64,000 bases of DNA from Alphaproteobacteria bacterium (GCA_017992885.1 JAGONT010000004.1:44532-108531), one strand, 5' to 3'; counted from the stretch's first letter, positions 34,581-47,600 are shown. Translations and numbers: made by a program. Notes: generated by a model not told the origin, from the sequence alone.

Positions 34581-37253
34581 TTGAGCGAGAATAAAGCGAT
34601 TGCAGTTGTAACTATTGAAGAAGAGATGAAAAACTCTTATCTTGCTTATGCGATGAGCGTCATCGTAAGTCGTGCCCTTCCTGATGTGCGAGATGGCCTG
34701 AAGCCCGTTCATCGGCGCATTCTTTATTCGATGTACGAATCCGGTTATGACTTCAATCGTCCCCCTCGAAAATCGGCCCGTATTGTGGGAGATGTTATTT
34801 CCAAATATCACCCGCATAGTACGGATGCTGTTTACGAGTCTTTGGTTCGGATGGCGCAACTGTTTTCTTTACGCTTGCCACTTATTGATAAACAAGGAAA
34901 CTTTGGATCGATGGATGGGGATCCTGCAGCAGCTATGCGGTATACAGAAGCCCGTCTTTCCAAACCAGCTCATTTCCTTATGAATGATATCGATAAGGAG
35001 ACCGTCGATTTTCGGCCCAATTATGATGAATCAACAGAAGAACCCGTTGTCCTTCCAACACGCATTCCTAACCTTCTTGTCAATGGGAGCGGGGGTATTG
35101 CTGTGGGTATGGCGACAAATATTCCCTCTCATAATTTAGGAGAAGTCATTGATGGCTGCTGTGCCTTGATTGACAATCCTGACTTGACCCTTGAAGAGCT
35201 GATGGACTATATACCGGGTCCAGATTTTCCAACAGGCGCCCTTATTATGGGACGTCGTGGTATTTATAGCGCCTTTAAGACGGGGCGTGGCTCCCTTATC
35301 GTTCGAAGTCGTTCTCATATTGAGACTCTTCGAAAAGACAGAGAAGCTATCATCGTTACAGAAGTTCCTTATCAAGTCAACAAAGCCAAAATGATGGAGC
35401 GTATAGCCGAGCTTGTCCATAACAAGGAACTTGAAGGCGTTCATGACTTACGAGATGAATCAGACCAGCAGGGAGTGCGGGTTGTTATTGAGCTGAAGAA
35501 AGATGCCATTGCTGATATCGTTCTTAACCGACTTTATGCGATGTCGTCTCTTCAAACTACCTTTGGAGTGAACATGCTGGCCTTAAATGGGGGGAAACCT
35601 CAGCAAATGGGCCTTAAGGAAATTTTAGAGCTCTTTATCCTCTTCCGAGAGGAAGTTATTACCCGAAGAACCCGTTATCAGCTTAAAAAAGCCCGCGAGC
35701 GAGCTCATGTTTTAGTAGGTCTTGGCATAGCTGTTGCAAATCTGGATGAAATGATCATCCTCATTCGGCAAGCCCCTGATCCTCAAGTGGCTAAAGACGA
35801 AATTTTGGCGCGATCTTGGAAAGTGCAAGATATCGCCCCCCTTATTCTTCTGATTGATGAGCCAGGTTATCCCATTGTAGAGGGGGCTTACCGCATGTCG
35901 GAAGCTCAAGCTAAAGCCATTTTAGACTTAAGACTTCACCGTTTAACAGGTCTTGAACGGGAAAAAGTTGCTTCTGAACTCACTCAAATTGTGGAAGAAA
36001 TCAAAGAGTATCTTTTTATTCTAGGATCTCGCGATAAGCGTCTTGAAATCTTAAGGACTGAACTTCTTGAAATAAAGGAAAACTTCGCCACCCCTCGACG
36101 TACCACCATTGAAGAGGGTGAGATGAATGCGGATGAAGAAGATTTTATTCAACGCGAAGATATGGTGGTAACGGTCAGTTTGGGTGGGTATATCAAACGA
36201 GTCCCTATCAGCACCTACCGAGCTCAAAAGAGAGGTGGCAAAGGTCGTTCAGGCATGGCAACGCGGGAAGAAGATACTGTCTCTGAAGTCTTTATCGCTA
36301 ATACGCATACACTCATGCTGTTTTTTACAACTTCTGGTCGTGTGTTTGGAATGAAGGTTTATAAATTACCTTTAGGTACACCACAAGCTCGAGGTAAAGC
36401 GATGGTAAACCTTTTGCCTCTTGAAAAAAACGAGACTATTTCAACTATTATGCCTATGCCAGAAGATGAAGCTCAATGGGCGAATATGTACATTTTCTTT
36501 GCGACCTCTTCTGGACATGTGCGTCGTAACGCTCTTTCAGACTTCACCAATATTCGAGCCAATGGAAAAATCGCTATGAAACTTGAAGAAGGTGAACGTC
36601 TTATTGCAGTGAGTTCTTGTGATGAAACGAAAGACGTTTTGCTCACAACTCGAGCAGGACGCTGTATCCGCTTTGGTGTTACGGACGTAAGAGAATTTGT
36701 GGGAAGAACATCCACCGGTGTCCGCGGTATTCGTCTTGGAAAATCCGATGAAGTGGTTTCTATGACAATTCTCACTCAAGTTGACTTTACGATTGAAGAA
36801 AGAGATTCTTATCTTAAACAATCTCAACGTTTACGTCGCCAAGAAGAAGAGCAAGAAGCGACCGGTAATGAAATGCCTCTGTCTCAAGAACGTTTTGAAG
36901 CGATGGCTGCTTTAGAAGAATTTATTCTTACAGCCAGTGAAAAAGGGTTTGGCAAGCGCTCGTCTGCTTACGAATACCGCTGTACCAATCGAGGGGGTCA
37001 AGGCATTACGACCATGGAGGTAACAACCAAAACAGGTCAAGTGGTGGATTCTTTCCCTGTAAAGGACGAAGATGATCTGATGTTGGTTACCAATACGGGC
37101 AAACTCATTCGATGTCCTGTACACGATATTCGTATAGCTGGTCGCAGAACTCAGGGTGTGACTCTTTTCCGCGTTGATAAAGAAGAATCTGTCGTTTCTG
37201 TTGCACGTATTCAAGAAGATAGTGACGAAGTTGACAATGTTGACGAGATCTAA
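34581..37253 (+). CDS. gyrA: DNA gyrase subunit A
   Basis: GyrA cleaves and rejoins DNA in the supercoiling reaction. The 890-residue protein has the winged-helix domain with catalytic Tyr121 in '[12 protein letters not shown]', the coiled-coil tower, and a C-terminal beta-pinwheel with the GyrA box 'QKRGGKG'. The size and the insert around 750-800 are like other alphaproteobacterial GyrA. The start is TTG (34581) after AAGAGGAG. The quinolone-pocket segment reads [10 protein letters not shown] (77-86) where HPHGDSAVYD is usual: residues matching E. coli 81, 82, 83 and 87 all differ. The 3' end overlaps coaD by 17 bases. Confidence 0.96.
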   Translation: MSENKAIAVVTIEEEMKNSYLAYAMSVIVSRALPDVRDGLKPVHRRILYSMYESGYDFNRPPRKSARIVGDVISKYHPHSTDAVYESLVRMAQLFSLRLPLIDKQGNFGSMDGDPAAAMRYTEARLSKPAHFLMNDIDKETVDFRPNYDESTEEPVVLPTRIPNLLVNGSGGIAVGMATNIPSHNLGEVIDGCCALIDNPDLTLEELMDYIPGPDFPTGALIMGRRGIYSAFKTGRGSLIVRSRSHIETLRKDREAIIVTEVPYQVNKAKMMERIAELVHNKELEGVHDLRDESDQQGVRVVIELKKDAIADIVLNRLYAMSSLQTTFGVNMLALNGGKPQQMGLKEILELFILFREEVITRRTRYQLKKARERAHVLVGLGIAVANLDEMIILIRQAPDPQVAKDEILARSWKVQDIAPLILLIDEPGYPIVEGAYRMSEAQAKAILDLRLHRLTGLEREKVASELTQIVEEIKEYLFILGSRDKRLEILRTELLEIKENFATPRRTTIEEGEMNADEEDFIQREDMVVTVSLGGYIKRVPISTYRAQKRGGKGRSGMATREEDTVSEVFIANTHTLMLFFTTSGRVFGMKVYKLPLGTPQARGKAMVNLLPLEKNETISTIMPMPEDEAQWANMYIFFATSSGHVRRNALSDFTNIRANGKIAMKLEEGERLIAVSSCDETKDVLLTTRAGRCIRFGVTDVREFVGRTSTGVRGIRLGKSDEVVSMTILTQVDFTIEERDSYLKQSQRLRRQEEEQEATGNEMPLSQERFEAMAALEEFILTASEKGFGKRSSAYEYRCTNRGGQGITTMEVTTKTGQVVDSFPVKDEDDLMLVTNTGKLIRCPVHDIRIAGRRTQGVTLFRVDKEESVVSVARIQEDSDEVDNVDEI

Positions 37254-37758
37254 GCACCTTCATATTGGCGTTTATCCAGGAACTTTTGATCCGATTACGT
37301 TTGGTCATCTGGATATTATTCTGCGTGCGACGCGTCTTGTTGATCGACTGATTGTGGCTGTTGCAACCAATGTAATGAAAGATCCCCTTTTTTCCATCGA
37401 GGATCGCCTACAGATGATCGAACAAGAACTTAAAACAGTCTCTCTTCCCCAAGATAGGGAAATCATTGTTAAACCTTTTAGCTCTCTTTTGGTTAATTTT
37501 GCAAAAGAGGAGAGAGCCCAGGTGCTCATCCGCGGACTTCGGGCTGTCTCAGATTTTGAATATGAGTTTCAAATGGCTGGAACCAATCGTAAACTGAGTC
37601 CCGATCTTGAAACCGTTTTTCTGGTAGCTTCTGAAAGTTATCAGCTCATTGCCTCAAACCTAGTCAAAGAAATTGCTCGTCTTAAGGGCAATACCACCCC
37701 CTTTGTTTCCCCGCAGGTAGCAGAGAAATTAACACAGCATTTTGCAGAGACAGCCTAA
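37237..37758 (+). CDS. coaD: Phosphopantetheine adenylyltransferase
   Basis: CoaD catalyses the penultimate step of coenzyme A synthesis. The 173-residue protein shows '[18 protein letters not shown]' (nucleotidyltransferase HxGH-type motif, here TFGH), '[19 protein letters not shown]' and '[21 protein letters not shown]'. The ORF extends upstream to 37174, but ATG 37237 gives the normal family start ('[17 protein letters not shown]') and is preferred. It overlaps the gyrA end by 17 bases in another frame, so translation is probably coupled. This gyrA-coaD order is common in Alphaproteobacteria. Confidence 0.95.
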   Translation: MLTRSKHLHIGVYPGTFDPITFGHLDIILRATRLVDRLIVAVATNVMKDPLFSIEDRLQMIEQELKTVSLPQDREIIVKPFSSLLVNFAKEERAQVLIRGLRAVSDFEYEFQMAGTNRKLSPDLETVFLVASESYQLIASNLVKEIARLKGNTTPFVSPQVAEKLTQHFAETA

Positions 37759-37835
37759 ATCAAAAACAAATACCAGAATCTGGAAATGGGGACCAAAAAA
37801 TAATAATGTTTTTCTAAAATCAAGAATAAAAAATT

Positions 37836-38975
37836 ATGGCCTTTACTCCTTTTTTATTAAATTATTTACTTTTTATCGTTTTAATAGGCGTGAGCTTAAA
37901 AGACATTAAGGATGGGATCATTCCTGATGTGTTGCTGGGAATCATCCTCATTCTTGGTTTACTTCGATTTGGGGGTGATCATAGTGTAAGCGTTGTGATA
38001 TTAGCCACTCTGGCTTATGCTCTTTATAAAGTCTATCCTCTGCTCAGAGGGAAAGAAGGATTAGGGTTTGGGGACGTAAAACTCATGGGCGTTTCAGGGT
38101 TTTGGATTGAGCCTTATCAAATTCCCCTTTATTTAGTGATAAGTGGGGGATTAGGAGTGGGAATTGGCATTTTGTGGTATACTTTCAAAAAGGAAATAAG
38201 GTTTCCTTTGGGGCCAGCTCTTGCACTTTCTCTTGGGATTTGTAGTGTAGGAAATCATGGATTGTCAAAAGGAGAAAATAACATGACATTGACTTTTTCA
38301 GGCCCTCATCTTCCTCCAGCTTCAGGTCATAAACCAGATTCGATCGTTGTTCTCATCCATGGATATGGAGCCGATGGAGACGACCTCCTCTCCCTTGGAA
38401 AAGCATGGGCTTCCATCTTACCCAATACACTCTTTGTCTCGCCCCATGGACCCAGTCCCTCTGAACTCAATCCTTATGGCAAACAATGGTTTGGTCTCGG
38501 TGACTGGAACCTTAATAAAACTTCGACACCCGCTCAAACAGCTCGAATGTTAAAGGAAGTGCAATCATTAACACCCTCTTTTAATCGATATTTAGATGAA
38601 CTTTTAAAAGCTGAAGGACTACCACCTGAAAAGCTAGCCCTTGTGGGGTTTTCTCAGGGGGCTATGCTCGCTCTTCACATCGCTCTTCACCGTCCTTTAT
38701 GTGCAGGAGTTGTTGCTTTCTCAGGAGCTTTTTTAAATGATCCTACGGAAGTCATCATGGCTCGTCCGCCAGTTTTATTGATTCATGGAATGGATGATCA
38801 ACTCCTACGTCCTTTTTTCTCTCAAGCGGCAGAGGAAGGATTAAAACATCTTCACGTTCCTGTAAACCTTACCCTCCTTCCAGGACTCGAGCATGGAATT
38901 GATGGACGAGCCCTTGGAATGGGGGGAGCTTTTTTAAAAGACCATCTTTATAATAAGACCCCATCTGACTTGTAG
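37836..38975 (+). CDS. Fused ORF: A24 prepilin peptidase-like domain + alpha/beta hydrolase
   Basis: The 379-codon ORF joins two unrelated domains. Residues 1-145 are an A24-type membrane aspartyl peptidase: Asp23 in 'KDIKDGIIPD' and Asp80 in 'GFGDVKLMG' are both present, ending at the family's 'FPLGPALALS'. Residues 150-379 are a carboxylesterase/phospholipase-type hydrolase with 'VVLIHGYGADGDDLL', the nucleophile elbow 'VGFSQGAM', an acid in 'HGMDDQLLRP' and a His in 'LPGLEHGID'. At the junction there is AAAGGAG (38268-38274) eight bases before ATG 38283, an excellent internal start for the hydrolase (230 residues). The first domain has no stop codon of its own. So either a true fusion is made, or both a fusion and free hydrolase. 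The region was not seen as frameshifted. Confidence 0.78.
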   Translation: MAFTPFLLNYLLFIVLIGVSLKDIKDGIIPDVLLGIILILGLLRFGGDHSVSVVILATLAYALYKVYPLLRGKEGLGFGDVKLMGVSGFWIEPYQIPLYLVISGGLGVGIGILWYTFKKEIRFPLGPALALSLGICSVGNHGLSKGENNMTLTFSGPHLPPASGHKPDSIVVLIHGYGADGDDLLSLGKAWASILPNTLFVSPHGPSPSELNPYGKQWFGLGDWNLNKTSTPAQTARMLKEVQSLTPSFNRYLDELLKAEGLPPEKLALVGFSQGAMLALHIALHRPLCAGVVAFSGAFLNDPTEVIMARPPVLLIHGMDDQLLRPFFSQAAEEGLKHLHVPVNLTLLPGLEHGIDGRALGMGGAFLKDHLYNKTPSDL

Positions 38976-39006
38976 GAACAAGCAAAAGAGAGTAGTAATT
39001 GACTAA

Positions 39007-39999
<993 letters not shown>

Positions 40000-40000
40000 A

Positions 40001-41170
40001 ATGAATATTCACGAATATCAAGCCAAATCTTTACTCCGAACATTTGGCGTTGCGGTGCCTGGAGGAAGAGTCGCTTTTACCTCGCAAGAAGCGCGAGAGG
40101 TTGCAGAAGCCTTAAAGGGGCCGTTGTGGGTTGTGAAAGCACAAATTCACGCGGGGGGACGAGGAAAAGGAGGAGGCGTAAAGCTCGCAAAGTCAATAGA
40201 CGAGGTAGCCTCAATAGCTGATCAAATTTTAGGAATGACCCTTATTACGCCTCAAACAGGGCCGCAAGGTCGGCTTGTTTCAAAAATTTATGTGGAAGAG
40301 GGATGCTCTATCGATCGAGAATTTTATTTAAGTCTCTTAGTTGATAGAATCACCTCTCGGGTGACCTTCTTGGCTTCAACGGAAGGGGGCGTTGAAATTG
40401 AAGATGTCGCATTGACTCATCCAGAAAAAATTATAAGAGCGTCTATTGATCCTGCCGTAGGATTTCAATCCTTTCAGGGTCGAAAACTAGCTTATGGGTT
40501 GGGGCTTAAAGGTGATCAAGTCAAAGAACTCATGCGTTTAGCCAAAGGCATGTATGAGGCGTTTCTCAAGCTTGATGCTAGCCTCATTGAAATTAATCCC
40601 TTGGTCTTAACCCGTGAGGGAACTCTTCTCGCTCTTGATGCAAAGATGAGTTTTGATGATAACGCCCTTTATCGCCATCAAGAGATAGAAGATCTACGAG
40701 ATGCGACTGAAGAAGATCCGGTAGAACGACACGCTTTTCTTAATGAGCTGAGCTATATCAAACTCGATGGTAATATTGGATGTATGGTGAACGGAGCAGG
40801 GCTTGCTATGGCCACCATGGATATTATTAAGCTTTATGGAGGAGCTCCTGCTAATTTCTTAGATGTTGGGGGAGGTGCCCCACGCGAAAGGGTGACCGAA
40901 GCTTTTAAAATTATTCTTTCTGATCCTCATGTGAAGGGCGTGCTCGTCAATATTTTTGGGGGAATTATGCGCTGTGATATTATAGCTGAGGGCATTGTAG
41001 AGGCTGTGAAAGAAATTCATCTTCAAATCCCCCTTGTCGTCCGTCTTGAAGGAACGAATGTTGATCTAGGAAAAGAAATTTTTACCAAATCGGGACTGCC
41101 TATCATTTCGTTAGATGATCTGTCTGAAGCTGCTCAACGTATCGTCGAAGAAGTCAAGGAGGCAGTTTAA
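40001..41170 (+). CDS. sucC: Succinyl-CoA synthetase (ADP-forming) beta subunit
   Basis: The beta subunit binds nucleotide and succinate. Visible blocks are '[17 protein letters not shown]', '[18 protein letters not shown]' (ATP-grasp), '[11 protein letters not shown]', '[18 protein letters not shown]' and '[15 protein letters not shown]'. A longer ORF opens at 39920, but ATG 40001 (389 residues) is the family start and lies one base after the mdh stop. The stop codon overlaps the sucD ATG (TAATG). Confidence 0.96.
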   Translation: MNIHEYQAKSLLRTFGVAVPGGRVAFTSQEAREVAEALKGPLWVVKAQIHAGGRGKGGGVKLAKSIDEVASIADQILGMTLITPQTGPQGRLVSKIYVEEGCSIDREFYLSLLVDRITSRVTFLASTEGGVEIEDVALTHPEKIIRASIDPAVGFQSFQGRKLAYGLGLKGDQVKELMRLAKGMYEAFLKLDASLIEINPLVLTREGTLLALDAKMSFDDNALYRHQEIEDLRDATEEDPVERHAFLNELSYIKLDGNIGCMVNGAGLAMATMDIIKLYGGAPANFLDVGGGAPRERVTEAFKIILSDPHVKGVLVNIFGGIMRCDIIAEGIVEAVKEIHLQIPLVVRLEGTNVDLGKEIFTKSGLPIISLDDLSEAAQRIVEEVKEAV

Positions 41171-42072
41171 TGTCTATTCTCATCAATGCATCAACAAAAG
41201 TAATTTGCCAAGGCTTCACTGGGGCTCAAGGAACTTTTCATTCAGAGCAAGCAATAGTTTATGGCACAAAAATGGTGGGAGGCGTTACCCCTGGTAAAGG
41301 AGGAACACAGCATCTAGGCCTTCCTGTTTTTAACACAGTTCAAGAAGCTGTGCAAAAAACTGGAGCCACAGCTTCTGTGATTTATGTTCCTGCTCCTTTT
41401 GCTGCAGATGCTATTCTAGAAACCATAGATGCTCAGATTCCCCTTGTCATTTGCATAACAGAAGGTATTCCTGTCTTGGATATGATGAGAGTGAAGAGGG
41501 CTCTTTCTGCATCGTCTACCAGACTGATTGGTCCAAACTGTCCGGGAATTATTACGCCTGGAGAATGTAAAATAGGCATTATGCCAGGATATATTCATAA
41601 ACCTGGAAAGATCGGCGTTATTTCACGTTCAGGGACTTTAACGTATGAAGCTGTTGCTCAAACAACTGCTGTAGGCTTAGGGCAATCCACCTGCATTGGT
41701 ATTGGAGGAGATCCCATCAATGGCACGAGCTTTGTCGATTGCCTTGAACTTTTTCACCAAGACCCTCAAACGGACGCTATTGTCCTTATTGGAGAAATTG
41801 GAGGGACAGCAGAAGAAGAAGCGGCCGCTTTTTTAAAATCATGTAAACACCCTAAGCCTGTCGTCAGTTTTATTGCAGGTATCACCGCTCCCCCAGGTCG
41901 AAGAATGGGGCACGCAGGAGCTGTGATTTCTGGGTCCCAAGGGAGAGCTGACGAGAAAATAGAAGCTTTAAAAAGTGCAGGGGTTACTGTTGCAGATTCA
42001 CCCGCGAGAATTGGCCAGACTCTTGCTGAAGTTTTAAAAATGGGGGCTTCTTTTAAAAAGGGGCATAAATAA
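41170..42072 (+). CDS. sucD: Succinyl-CoA synthetase alpha subunit
   Basis: The alpha subunit binds CoA and carries the phosphohistidine. The 300 residues show '[17 protein letters not shown]', '[17 protein letters not shown]', '[21 protein letters not shown]' (in part) and '[13 protein letters not shown]', whose His is the phosphorylated residue. It overlaps sucC by one base. Confidence 0.96.
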   Translation: MSILINASTKVICQGFTGAQGTFHSEQAIVYGTKMVGGVTPGKGGTQHLGLPVFNTVQEAVQKTGATASVIYVPAPFAADAILETIDAQIPLVICITEGIPVLDMMRVKRALSASSTRLIGPNCPGIITPGECKIGIMPGYIHKPGKIGVISRSGTLTYEAVAQTTAVGLGQSTCIGIGGDPINGTSFVDCLELFHQDPQTDAIVLIGEIGGTAEEEAAAFLKSCKHPKPVVSFIAGITAPPGRRMGHAGAVISGSQGRADEKIEALKSAGVTVADSPARIGQTLAEVLKMGASFKKGHK

Positions 42073-42075
42073 GTG

Positions 42076-44958
42076 ATGGATACGAGAACACCTAAAGCTT
42101 CGGCCACGTGGTCAGATGAAAGCCTCTCTTTTTTAACGGGGGATAATGCTTGTTACATTGCCCAAACCTATGCATCTTATCTTGCTGATCCAAATTCTGT
42201 GAGTTTTGAGTGGCGCCAATATTTTGCGTCCTTAGGAGATCAAGAAGCCGATATTTTAAAGGATTTTCTGGGTCCAAGCTGGGGTGCGCCTTCTTATTCT
42301 CAAGATAAAACCGCTCCTTCTCCTCATCTTGCCGGAGAAGAAGTCTCTCCTGAGGCTGTGAAAGGCGCTATTCTAGACTCAATTCGTGCCATTATGCTTA
42401 TCAGGGCTTACCGGGCTCGTGGGCATATGATTGCGAATCTGGATCCTTTAAACTTGATAAAAAAAGAATATTATGCTGAGCTTGATCCTCAAACGTATGG
42501 TTTTAAAGAAGAAGATTATGATCGTCCGATCTTTATTTATGATGTTTTGGGCCTTCCTTATGCAACCTTACATGAAATTATTGATCGTTTACGCAAGACC
42601 TATTGTGGGACAGTCGGAATTGAATTTCTTCATGTCCAAGATCCTGAAAAAAAGTTATGGCTGCAAAAACGCATTGAAGGGGAAGGAGAGCTTGGCCTTG
42701 CCGAACCCATTCATGACATTCAATGGAAAAAAAGAATCTTAAAAGGACTCACAAATGCTGAGGCCTTTGAAAAGTTTTTGCATGTCAAATATCCTGCTGC
42801 GAAAAGATTTGGTCTTGATGGAGGGGAAAGCCTGATCCCTGGTCTTGAGGAAATGCTGGTTACGTCTAGTCGTGCTGGCGTTGAAGAAGTTGTTTTAGGG
42901 ATGACCCACCGGGGACGTCTCAATGTTCTTGCCAATATTATGGAAAAACCTTACAGCGCCATTTTTTCAGAATTTCAGGGTCAAAACTCACAGCCAGATC
43001 AGGTGCAAGGATCAGGAGACGTAAAGTATCATCTAGGGGGATCAACGGATCGATATTTTGAAGGAAGGAAAATGCATCTTTCCTTAACAGCGAATCCTTC
43101 CCACTTGGAAGCCGTTGACCCTGTTGTCACTGGAAAAGTTCGAGCAAAGCAAACACAATATGTGGATCAAGAGAAATCAAAGGTCATCGGGCTTTTGCTC
43201 CACGGAGATGCCTCTTTTGTAGGTCAAGGTCTTGTGGCTGAGACATTTATGCTGTCTCAGCTCCATGGATATCAGACGGGGGGTACCTTCCATGTCATTA
43301 TTAATAACCAAATTGGATTTACAACACCTCCTGCTTTTGCACGCTCAACCGCCCATTGTTCCGATTTAGCGATGATCGTTCAGGCTCCGATCTTTCATGT
43401 GAATGGTGATGATCCTGAAGCTGTCGTTAAAGTGATGCGTGTTGCTGCAGAATTTCGCTATACTTTTAAGTCTGACGTGGTTGTTGATCTGATTTGCTAT
43501 CGACGTTTCGGTCATAATGAAATTGATGAACCTGCCTTCACGCAGCCTCTCATGTATAAAGCGATTCGTGCCCATCCTTCGACGCGAAGTCTCTATATTC
43601 AAAAATTGATTGAGGAGGGATCATTCACTCAAGTTGAGGTTGATACACTTGATAGAGCTATTGAGAAAAATCTTCAAGAAAATTTTAAAGAATCTCTTTC
43701 TTATAAACCTTTAAAAGCAGACTGGTTAGCTGGACGATGGCAAGGATTTTCTCCAAAAACAAGCACAGAACAAAAGGCAAATACAGGTGTTAAAGAAGAA
43801 ACGCTGGTTGCTATTGGGGTGGCTCTTAGTAAAATTCCAAAAGGATTTCATCTTCATCCAAAACTGGAACGTTTTCTCTCAGCACGTCGACAAATGGTCA
43901 CAGAAAATTATCCCATTGATTGGTCTATGGGGGAAGCACTAGCATTTGGTTCTCTTGCTATGGAGGGTCATGTTGTACGTCTTAGCGGACAAGACAGTGG
44001 CAGAGGAACGTTTAGTCAACGGCATGCAGTCTTAAGAGATCAAGAAACAGAAAAAAAATATGTTTCTTTAAACCATCTCTCAGAGAATCAAGCTTACTTT
44101 GAAGTTTGGGATAGCCCCTTAGCGGAGGTATCAGTTTTAGGATTTGAACTTGGGTATAGCCTTGCTGAACCTCGGGCCCTCGTGCTGTGGGAAGCGCAAT
44201 TTGGGGATTTTGCAAATGGAGCGCAAGTTATCATTGATCAGTTTATCGCGGCTGGAGAATCCAAATGGCTTCGGATGTCAGGTCTCGTCTTGTTATTACC
44301 GCATGGATATGAGGGGCAAGGACCTGAACATTCATCAGCACGACTTGAGCGGTACTTACAACTTTGCGGTGAGGATAATATGCAAGTTGTGAACTGCACG
44401 ACCCCTGCGAATTATTTTCATGTTTTACGACGTCAAGTTCATCGTAACTATCGCAAACCTCTGATTGTCATGACGCCAAAAGTTCTTTTGCGCCATAAAC
44501 TCGCTGTTTCAACTCTGCAGGAATTTAACACAAGTAGTCATTTTCAAGAAATCTTGCCAGACTCTTTAACGCCCTCCTCGGGCTTTCGTCGAGTTATCTT
44601 GTGTTCAGGAAAAGTTTATTATGACTTATTGGAAAAGCGAGAAGAGGAAAAAATAAAGGATATTGCCATTATTAGGCTTGAACAGCTTTATCCTTTTCCG
44701 CATAAAAAATTAGTCCAAACCCTTCGGCCTTATCAACAGGCCAATATTATCTGGTGTCAAGAAGAACCCATGAATATGGGAGCATGGACCTTTTTAGATA
44801 GGCGTCTTGAAGATGTGTTGGTTGAAGCTAACATCAAGAGTAAACGCCCTATTTATGTGGGCCGACCCGAAGCCGCCTCTCCTGCAACGGGCCTTATCAG
44901 TCGTCATATTTTAGAACAAAATCTCGTTGTTAACCAAGCTCTTGACCTTATAAAATGA
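42076..44958 (+). CDS. sucA: 2-oxoglutarate dehydrogenase E1 component
   Basis: Thiamine-dependent decarboxylase of the 2-oxoglutarate dehydrogenase complex, about 960 residues. Seen are an N-terminal '[19 protein letters not shown]' E2-binding segment, '[14 protein letters not shown]', '[10 protein letters not shown]', the TPP motif around '[15 protein letters not shown]...NNQIGFTT', and the C-terminal transketolase-type domain with '[16 protein letters not shown]' and '[20 protein letters not shown]' (each given in part). An in-frame GTG directly follows the sucD stop at 42073; the ATG at 42076 is used here. An AAGGGG lies upstream. Part of the sucCDAB operon. Confidence 0.95.
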   Translation: MDTRTPKASATWSDESLSFLTGDNACYIAQTYASYLADPNSVSFEWRQYFASLGDQEADILKDFLGPSWGAPSYSQDKTAPSPHLAGEEVSPEAVKGAILDSIRAIMLIRAYRARGHMIANLDPLNLIKKEYYAELDPQTYGFKEEDYDRPIFIYDVLGLPYATLHEIIDRLRKTYCGTVGIEFLHVQDPEKKLWLQKRIEGEGELGLAEPIHDIQWKKRILKGLTNAEAFEKFLHVKYPAAKRFGLDGGESLIPGLEEMLVTSSRAGVEEVVLGMTHRGRLNVLANIMEKPYSAIFSEFQGQNSQPDQVQGSGDVKYHLGGSTDRYFEGRKMHLSLTANPSHLEAVDPVVTGKVRAKQTQYVDQEKSKVIGLLLHGDASFVGQGLVAETFMLSQLHGYQTGGTFHVIINNQIGFTTPPAFARSTAHCSDLAMIVQAPIFHVNGDDPEAVVKVMRVAAEFRYTFKSDVVVDLICYRRFGHNEIDEPAFTQPLMYKAIRAHPSTRSLYIQKLIEEGSFTQVEVDTLDRAIEKNLQENFKESLSYKPLKADWLAGRWQGFSPKTSTEQKANTGVKEETLVAIGVALSKIPKGFHLHPKLERFLSARRQMVTENYPIDWSMGEALAFGSLAMEGHVVRLSGQDSGRGTFSQRHAVLRDQETEKKYVSLNHLSENQAYFEVWDSPLAEVSVLGFELGYSLAEPRALVLWEAQFGDFANGAQVIIDQFIAAGESKWLRMSGLVLLLPHGYEGQGPEHSSARLERYLQLCGEDNMQVVNCTTPANYFHVLRRQVHRNYRKPLIVMTPKVLLRHKLAVSTLQEFNTSSHFQEILPDSLTPSSGFRRVILCSGKVYYDLLEKREEEKIKDIAIIRLEQLYPFPHKKLVQTLRPYQQANIIWCQEEPMNMGAWTFLDRRLEDVLVEANIKSKRPIYVGRPEAASPATGLISRHILEQNLVVNQALDLIK

Positions 44959-44965
44959 GGAAAAA

Positions 44966-46189
44966 ATGAATATAAAAACCTCTTCACCTATGCAAAAAGA
45001 TATTAAAGTCCCTTCTCTGGGGGAATCTATCACTGAAGCGACGATTGCCCGTTGGCTTAAAGGACGAGGCGATCACGTTACGTTAGATGAACCTCTTGTG
45101 GAACTTGAAACGGATAAGGTGACGCTTGAGATAGGAGCTCCGTCAACTGGCATTCTTACAGAAGTTCTGGTTCAACAGGGAGGCGTTGTCGAAGTGGGAG
45201 CCCTTATTGGCCGGGTTACGGAAGAAGCTGAGGGAGAAACTCCCATGAAAACTACTGAAAAATCAGTTCAGAAGGAACCTGTCCGTGCGTCTACACCGCC
45301 TATTGCAGAAAAGATTTCTCTTTCTCCTGCTGTCCGAAAACTTGTCGAAGAAAATCAGGTTAATCCTGGTCATATCAAAGGACAAGGAAAAGCGGGCAGG
45401 CTTACGAAAGGGGATGTCCTGTCATTTTTAGATAAAGGAACAAATGAACAAGCTTCCTCGCTTGCTTCAGCTTCTCAGCAAGGGAAAGAGGGTCGAGTGG
45501 AAAGAGTACGTATGAGCCGCCTTCGTCAGCGCATTGCAGAGCGGTTAAAAGAAGCTCAAAATACAGCCGCAATTTTGACAACTTTCAATGAAGTAGATAT
45601 GACGGCTGTCATCACTTTGCGAAATCGCTTTAAGGATGTTTTTGAAAAAAAACAAGGAGTTAAGCTTGGATTTATGCCTTTCTTTGTGAAGGCTTGTCTT
45701 GTAGCCCTTAAAGAGTTTCCTACCGTCAATGCGGAAATTGATGGAGAGGACCTTATATACAAAAACTATTATGATATAGGTATTGCTGTGGGAGCACCTC
45801 AAGGACTTGTTGTTCCCGTCATTAGGGATGCGGATCAAAAGGGCTTTGCTCAAATTGAAAAAGATATCGCCCTCTTGGGGCAAAAAGCCCGTGATGGAAA
45901 ACTTTCTATGCAAGATCTCCAGGGAGGAACTTTTACCATCTCGAATGGAGGTATTTATGGATCTTTGATGTCAACACCCATTCTTAATCCCCCTCAATCA
46001 GCGATCTTAGGAATGCATAAAATTCAGGAACGTCCAGTGGTAATCGAGGGTAAAATTGACATTCGTCCTATGATGTACCTAGCTCTGTCTTATGATCACC
46101 GCATTATCGATGGCAAAGAAGCCGTTACTTTTTTAGTGCGTGTCAAGGAATGTCTTGAAAATCCGGAACGCATTTTAATGGATGTTTGA
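44966..46189 (+). CDS. sucB: 2-oxoglutarate dehydrogenase E2, dihydrolipoyl succinyltransferase
   Basis: The 407-residue core enzyme has a lipoyl domain (lysine in '[11 protein letters not shown]'), a Lys/Glu/Thr-rich linker, a peripheral-subunit-binding domain ('[21 protein letters not shown]', in part) and the catalytic domain with '[14 protein letters not shown]' and the catalytic His. The start of the mature lipoyl domain at '[19 protein letters not shown]' lies nine residues after Met1. It is seven bases after sucA and overlaps lpd's possible TTG start. Confidence 0.96.
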   Translation: MNIKTSSPMQKDIKVPSLGESITEATIARWLKGRGDHVTLDEPLVELETDKVTLEIGAPSTGILTEVLVQQGGVVEVGALIGRVTEEAEGETPMKTTEKSVQKEPVRASTPPIAEKISLSPAVRKLVEENQVNPGHIKGQGKAGRLTKGDVLSFLDKGTNEQASSLASASQQGKEGRVERVRMSRLRQRIAERLKEAQNTAAILTTFNEVDMTAVITLRNRFKDVFEKKQGVKLGFMPFFVKACLVALKEFPTVNAEIDGEDLIYKNYYDIGIAVGAPQGLVVPVIRDADQKGFAQIEKDIALLGQKARDGKLSMQDLQGGTFTISNGGIYGSLMSTPILNPPQSAILGMHKIQERPVVIEGKIDIRPMMYLALSYDHRIIDGKEAVTFLVRVKECLENPERILMDV

Positions 46190-46191
46190 TA

Positions 46192-47583
46192 ATGGAAAAA
46201 AATAAAGTTGATCTTGTCGTTATTGGAGCTGGTCCGGGGGGATATGTCGCCGCTATCCGAGCGGCTCAGCTGGGAATGACCGTTTTGTGTGTGGATAAAC
46301 GCAAGACATTGGGAGGAACTTGCCTTAATGTGGGGTGCATTCCTTCCAAGGCTCTTCTTGACTCTTCTTACAAATACTCAGAAGCAGAACATCGTTTTGC
46401 GGATTATGGCGTTAAGATAGGGAATCTTTCTCTTGATCTTGGCAAGATGATGGAACGAAAAGATAAGGTGGTAGAGCAATTAACGGGTGGTATTGACTAC
46501 TTGTTCAAAAAAAATAAAATCACCCGTGCTTTTGGCGAAGCCCGCCTGCTTTCTAACCAAAAAATTTCTATCGGCGAGGATATTTGGCAAGCGCAATTTA
46601 TTCTTATTGCCACAGGCTCTGAAAGTACCTCTCTTCCTGGGATCAAGATTGATGAAGAAAGAGTCGTTTCTTCAACAGGAGCCTTAGCTCTTAAAAAAGT
46701 TCCTGAATCCATGATTGTGGTGGGAGGAGGCTATATTGGTCTTGAGATGGGCACTGTATGGCATCGCTTAGGAACAAACGTAACGGTCGTTGAATTTATG
46801 GATCGTCTGGTCCCTCAAATGGATCATGAGCTTGGAACAGCATTGCAAAAATCACTTATCAAACAAGGACTTGAGTTTAGGCTTTCGAGCAAGGTTAAAG
46901 AAATTAAGAAACAAAAAGATAAACTCTCTGTGGAAGTTGAAACTTCTCCTGCAAAGACAGAAAAATTGGAAGCGGATGTGGTCTTAGTGGCAACGGGCCG
47001 CAAACCCTTTACTCAAGGACTTGATCTCGAAAAAGTAGGGGTAGCTCTTAATGAAAAGGGCTTTATCAGGGTCAATGAACGATATGAAACCTCGATCCCC
47101 GGTATTTATGCCATTGGAGATGTCATTCCTGGTCCAATGCTTGCCCATAAAGCTGAAGAGGAAGGAATTGCTGCTGTTGAAAATATGGCGGGTCAATACG
47201 GCCATGTGAATCATAACGTCATTCCCGCCGTTATTTACACGCATCCTGAAGTGGCGTCTGTTGGCTTAACAGAAGAAGAACTCAAAGCGGGAGGCCGGAC
47301 TTATAAGATTGGTAAATTTCCCTTCTTAGCAAACAGCCGGGCGAAAGCCATTGGTGATACAGAAGGCTTTGTTAAAATTCTGGCTGATCCTGTGACGGAT
47401 GAGGTTCTTGGGGTTCATATTATAGGTCCTGATGCGGGCACTTTAATTGCTGAAGCAGCGCTTGCCATGGAGTTTTCTGCCTCAGCTGAAGATATTGCCC
47501 GAACCTGCCATGCTCACCCCACCTTAAATGAAGCGCTTAAAGAAGCCGCGTTGGCTGTTGCAGGACGTGCCATTCATATCTAG
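46192..47583 (+). CDS. lpd: Dihydrolipoyl dehydrogenase (E3)
   Basis: A FAD flavoprotein of 463 residues that reoxidises lipoyl groups. Motifs seen are 'VVIGAGPGGYVAAIRAA' (FAD), the redox disulfide 'GGTCLNVGCIPSKAL', 'VVGGGYIGLEMGTVW' (NAD), 'YAIGDVIPGPMLAHKAEEEG' and 'CHAHPTLNEALKEAAL' (catalytic His-Glu). The ATG at 46192 is two bases after the sucB stop (46187-46189); an in-frame TTG at 46186 overlaps that stop. It is the last gene of the mdh-suc cluster and converges with the VOC gene. Confidence 0.96.
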   Translation: MEKNKVDLVVIGAGPGGYVAAIRAAQLGMTVLCVDKRKTLGGTCLNVGCIPSKALLDSSYKYSEAEHRFADYGVKIGNLSLDLGKMMERKDKVVEQLTGGIDYLFKKNKITRAFGEARLLSNQKISIGEDIWQAQFILIATGSESTSLPGIKIDEERVVSSTGALALKKVPESMIVVGGGYIGLEMGTVWHRLGTNVTVVEFMDRLVPQMDHELGTALQKSLIKQGLEFRLSSKVKEIKKQKDKLSVEVETSPAKTEKLEADVVLVATGRKPFTQGLDLEKVGVALNEKGFIRVNERYETSIPGIYAIGDVIPGPMLAHKAEEEGIAAVENMAGQYGHVNHNVIPAVIYTHPEVASVGLTEEELKAGGRTYKIGKFPFLANSRAKAIGDTEGFVKILADPVTDEVLGVHIIGPDAGTLIAEAALAMEFSASAEDIARTCHAHPTLNEALKEAALAVAGRAIHI

Positions 47584-47600
47584 GTTACACTCACAATGAC

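Noticed and set aside
36912..37214. Minus-strand ORFs inside gyrA (several, about 65-102 codons)
   Set aside because: They are antisense shadows of a long conserved gene with no ribosome sites or similarity.
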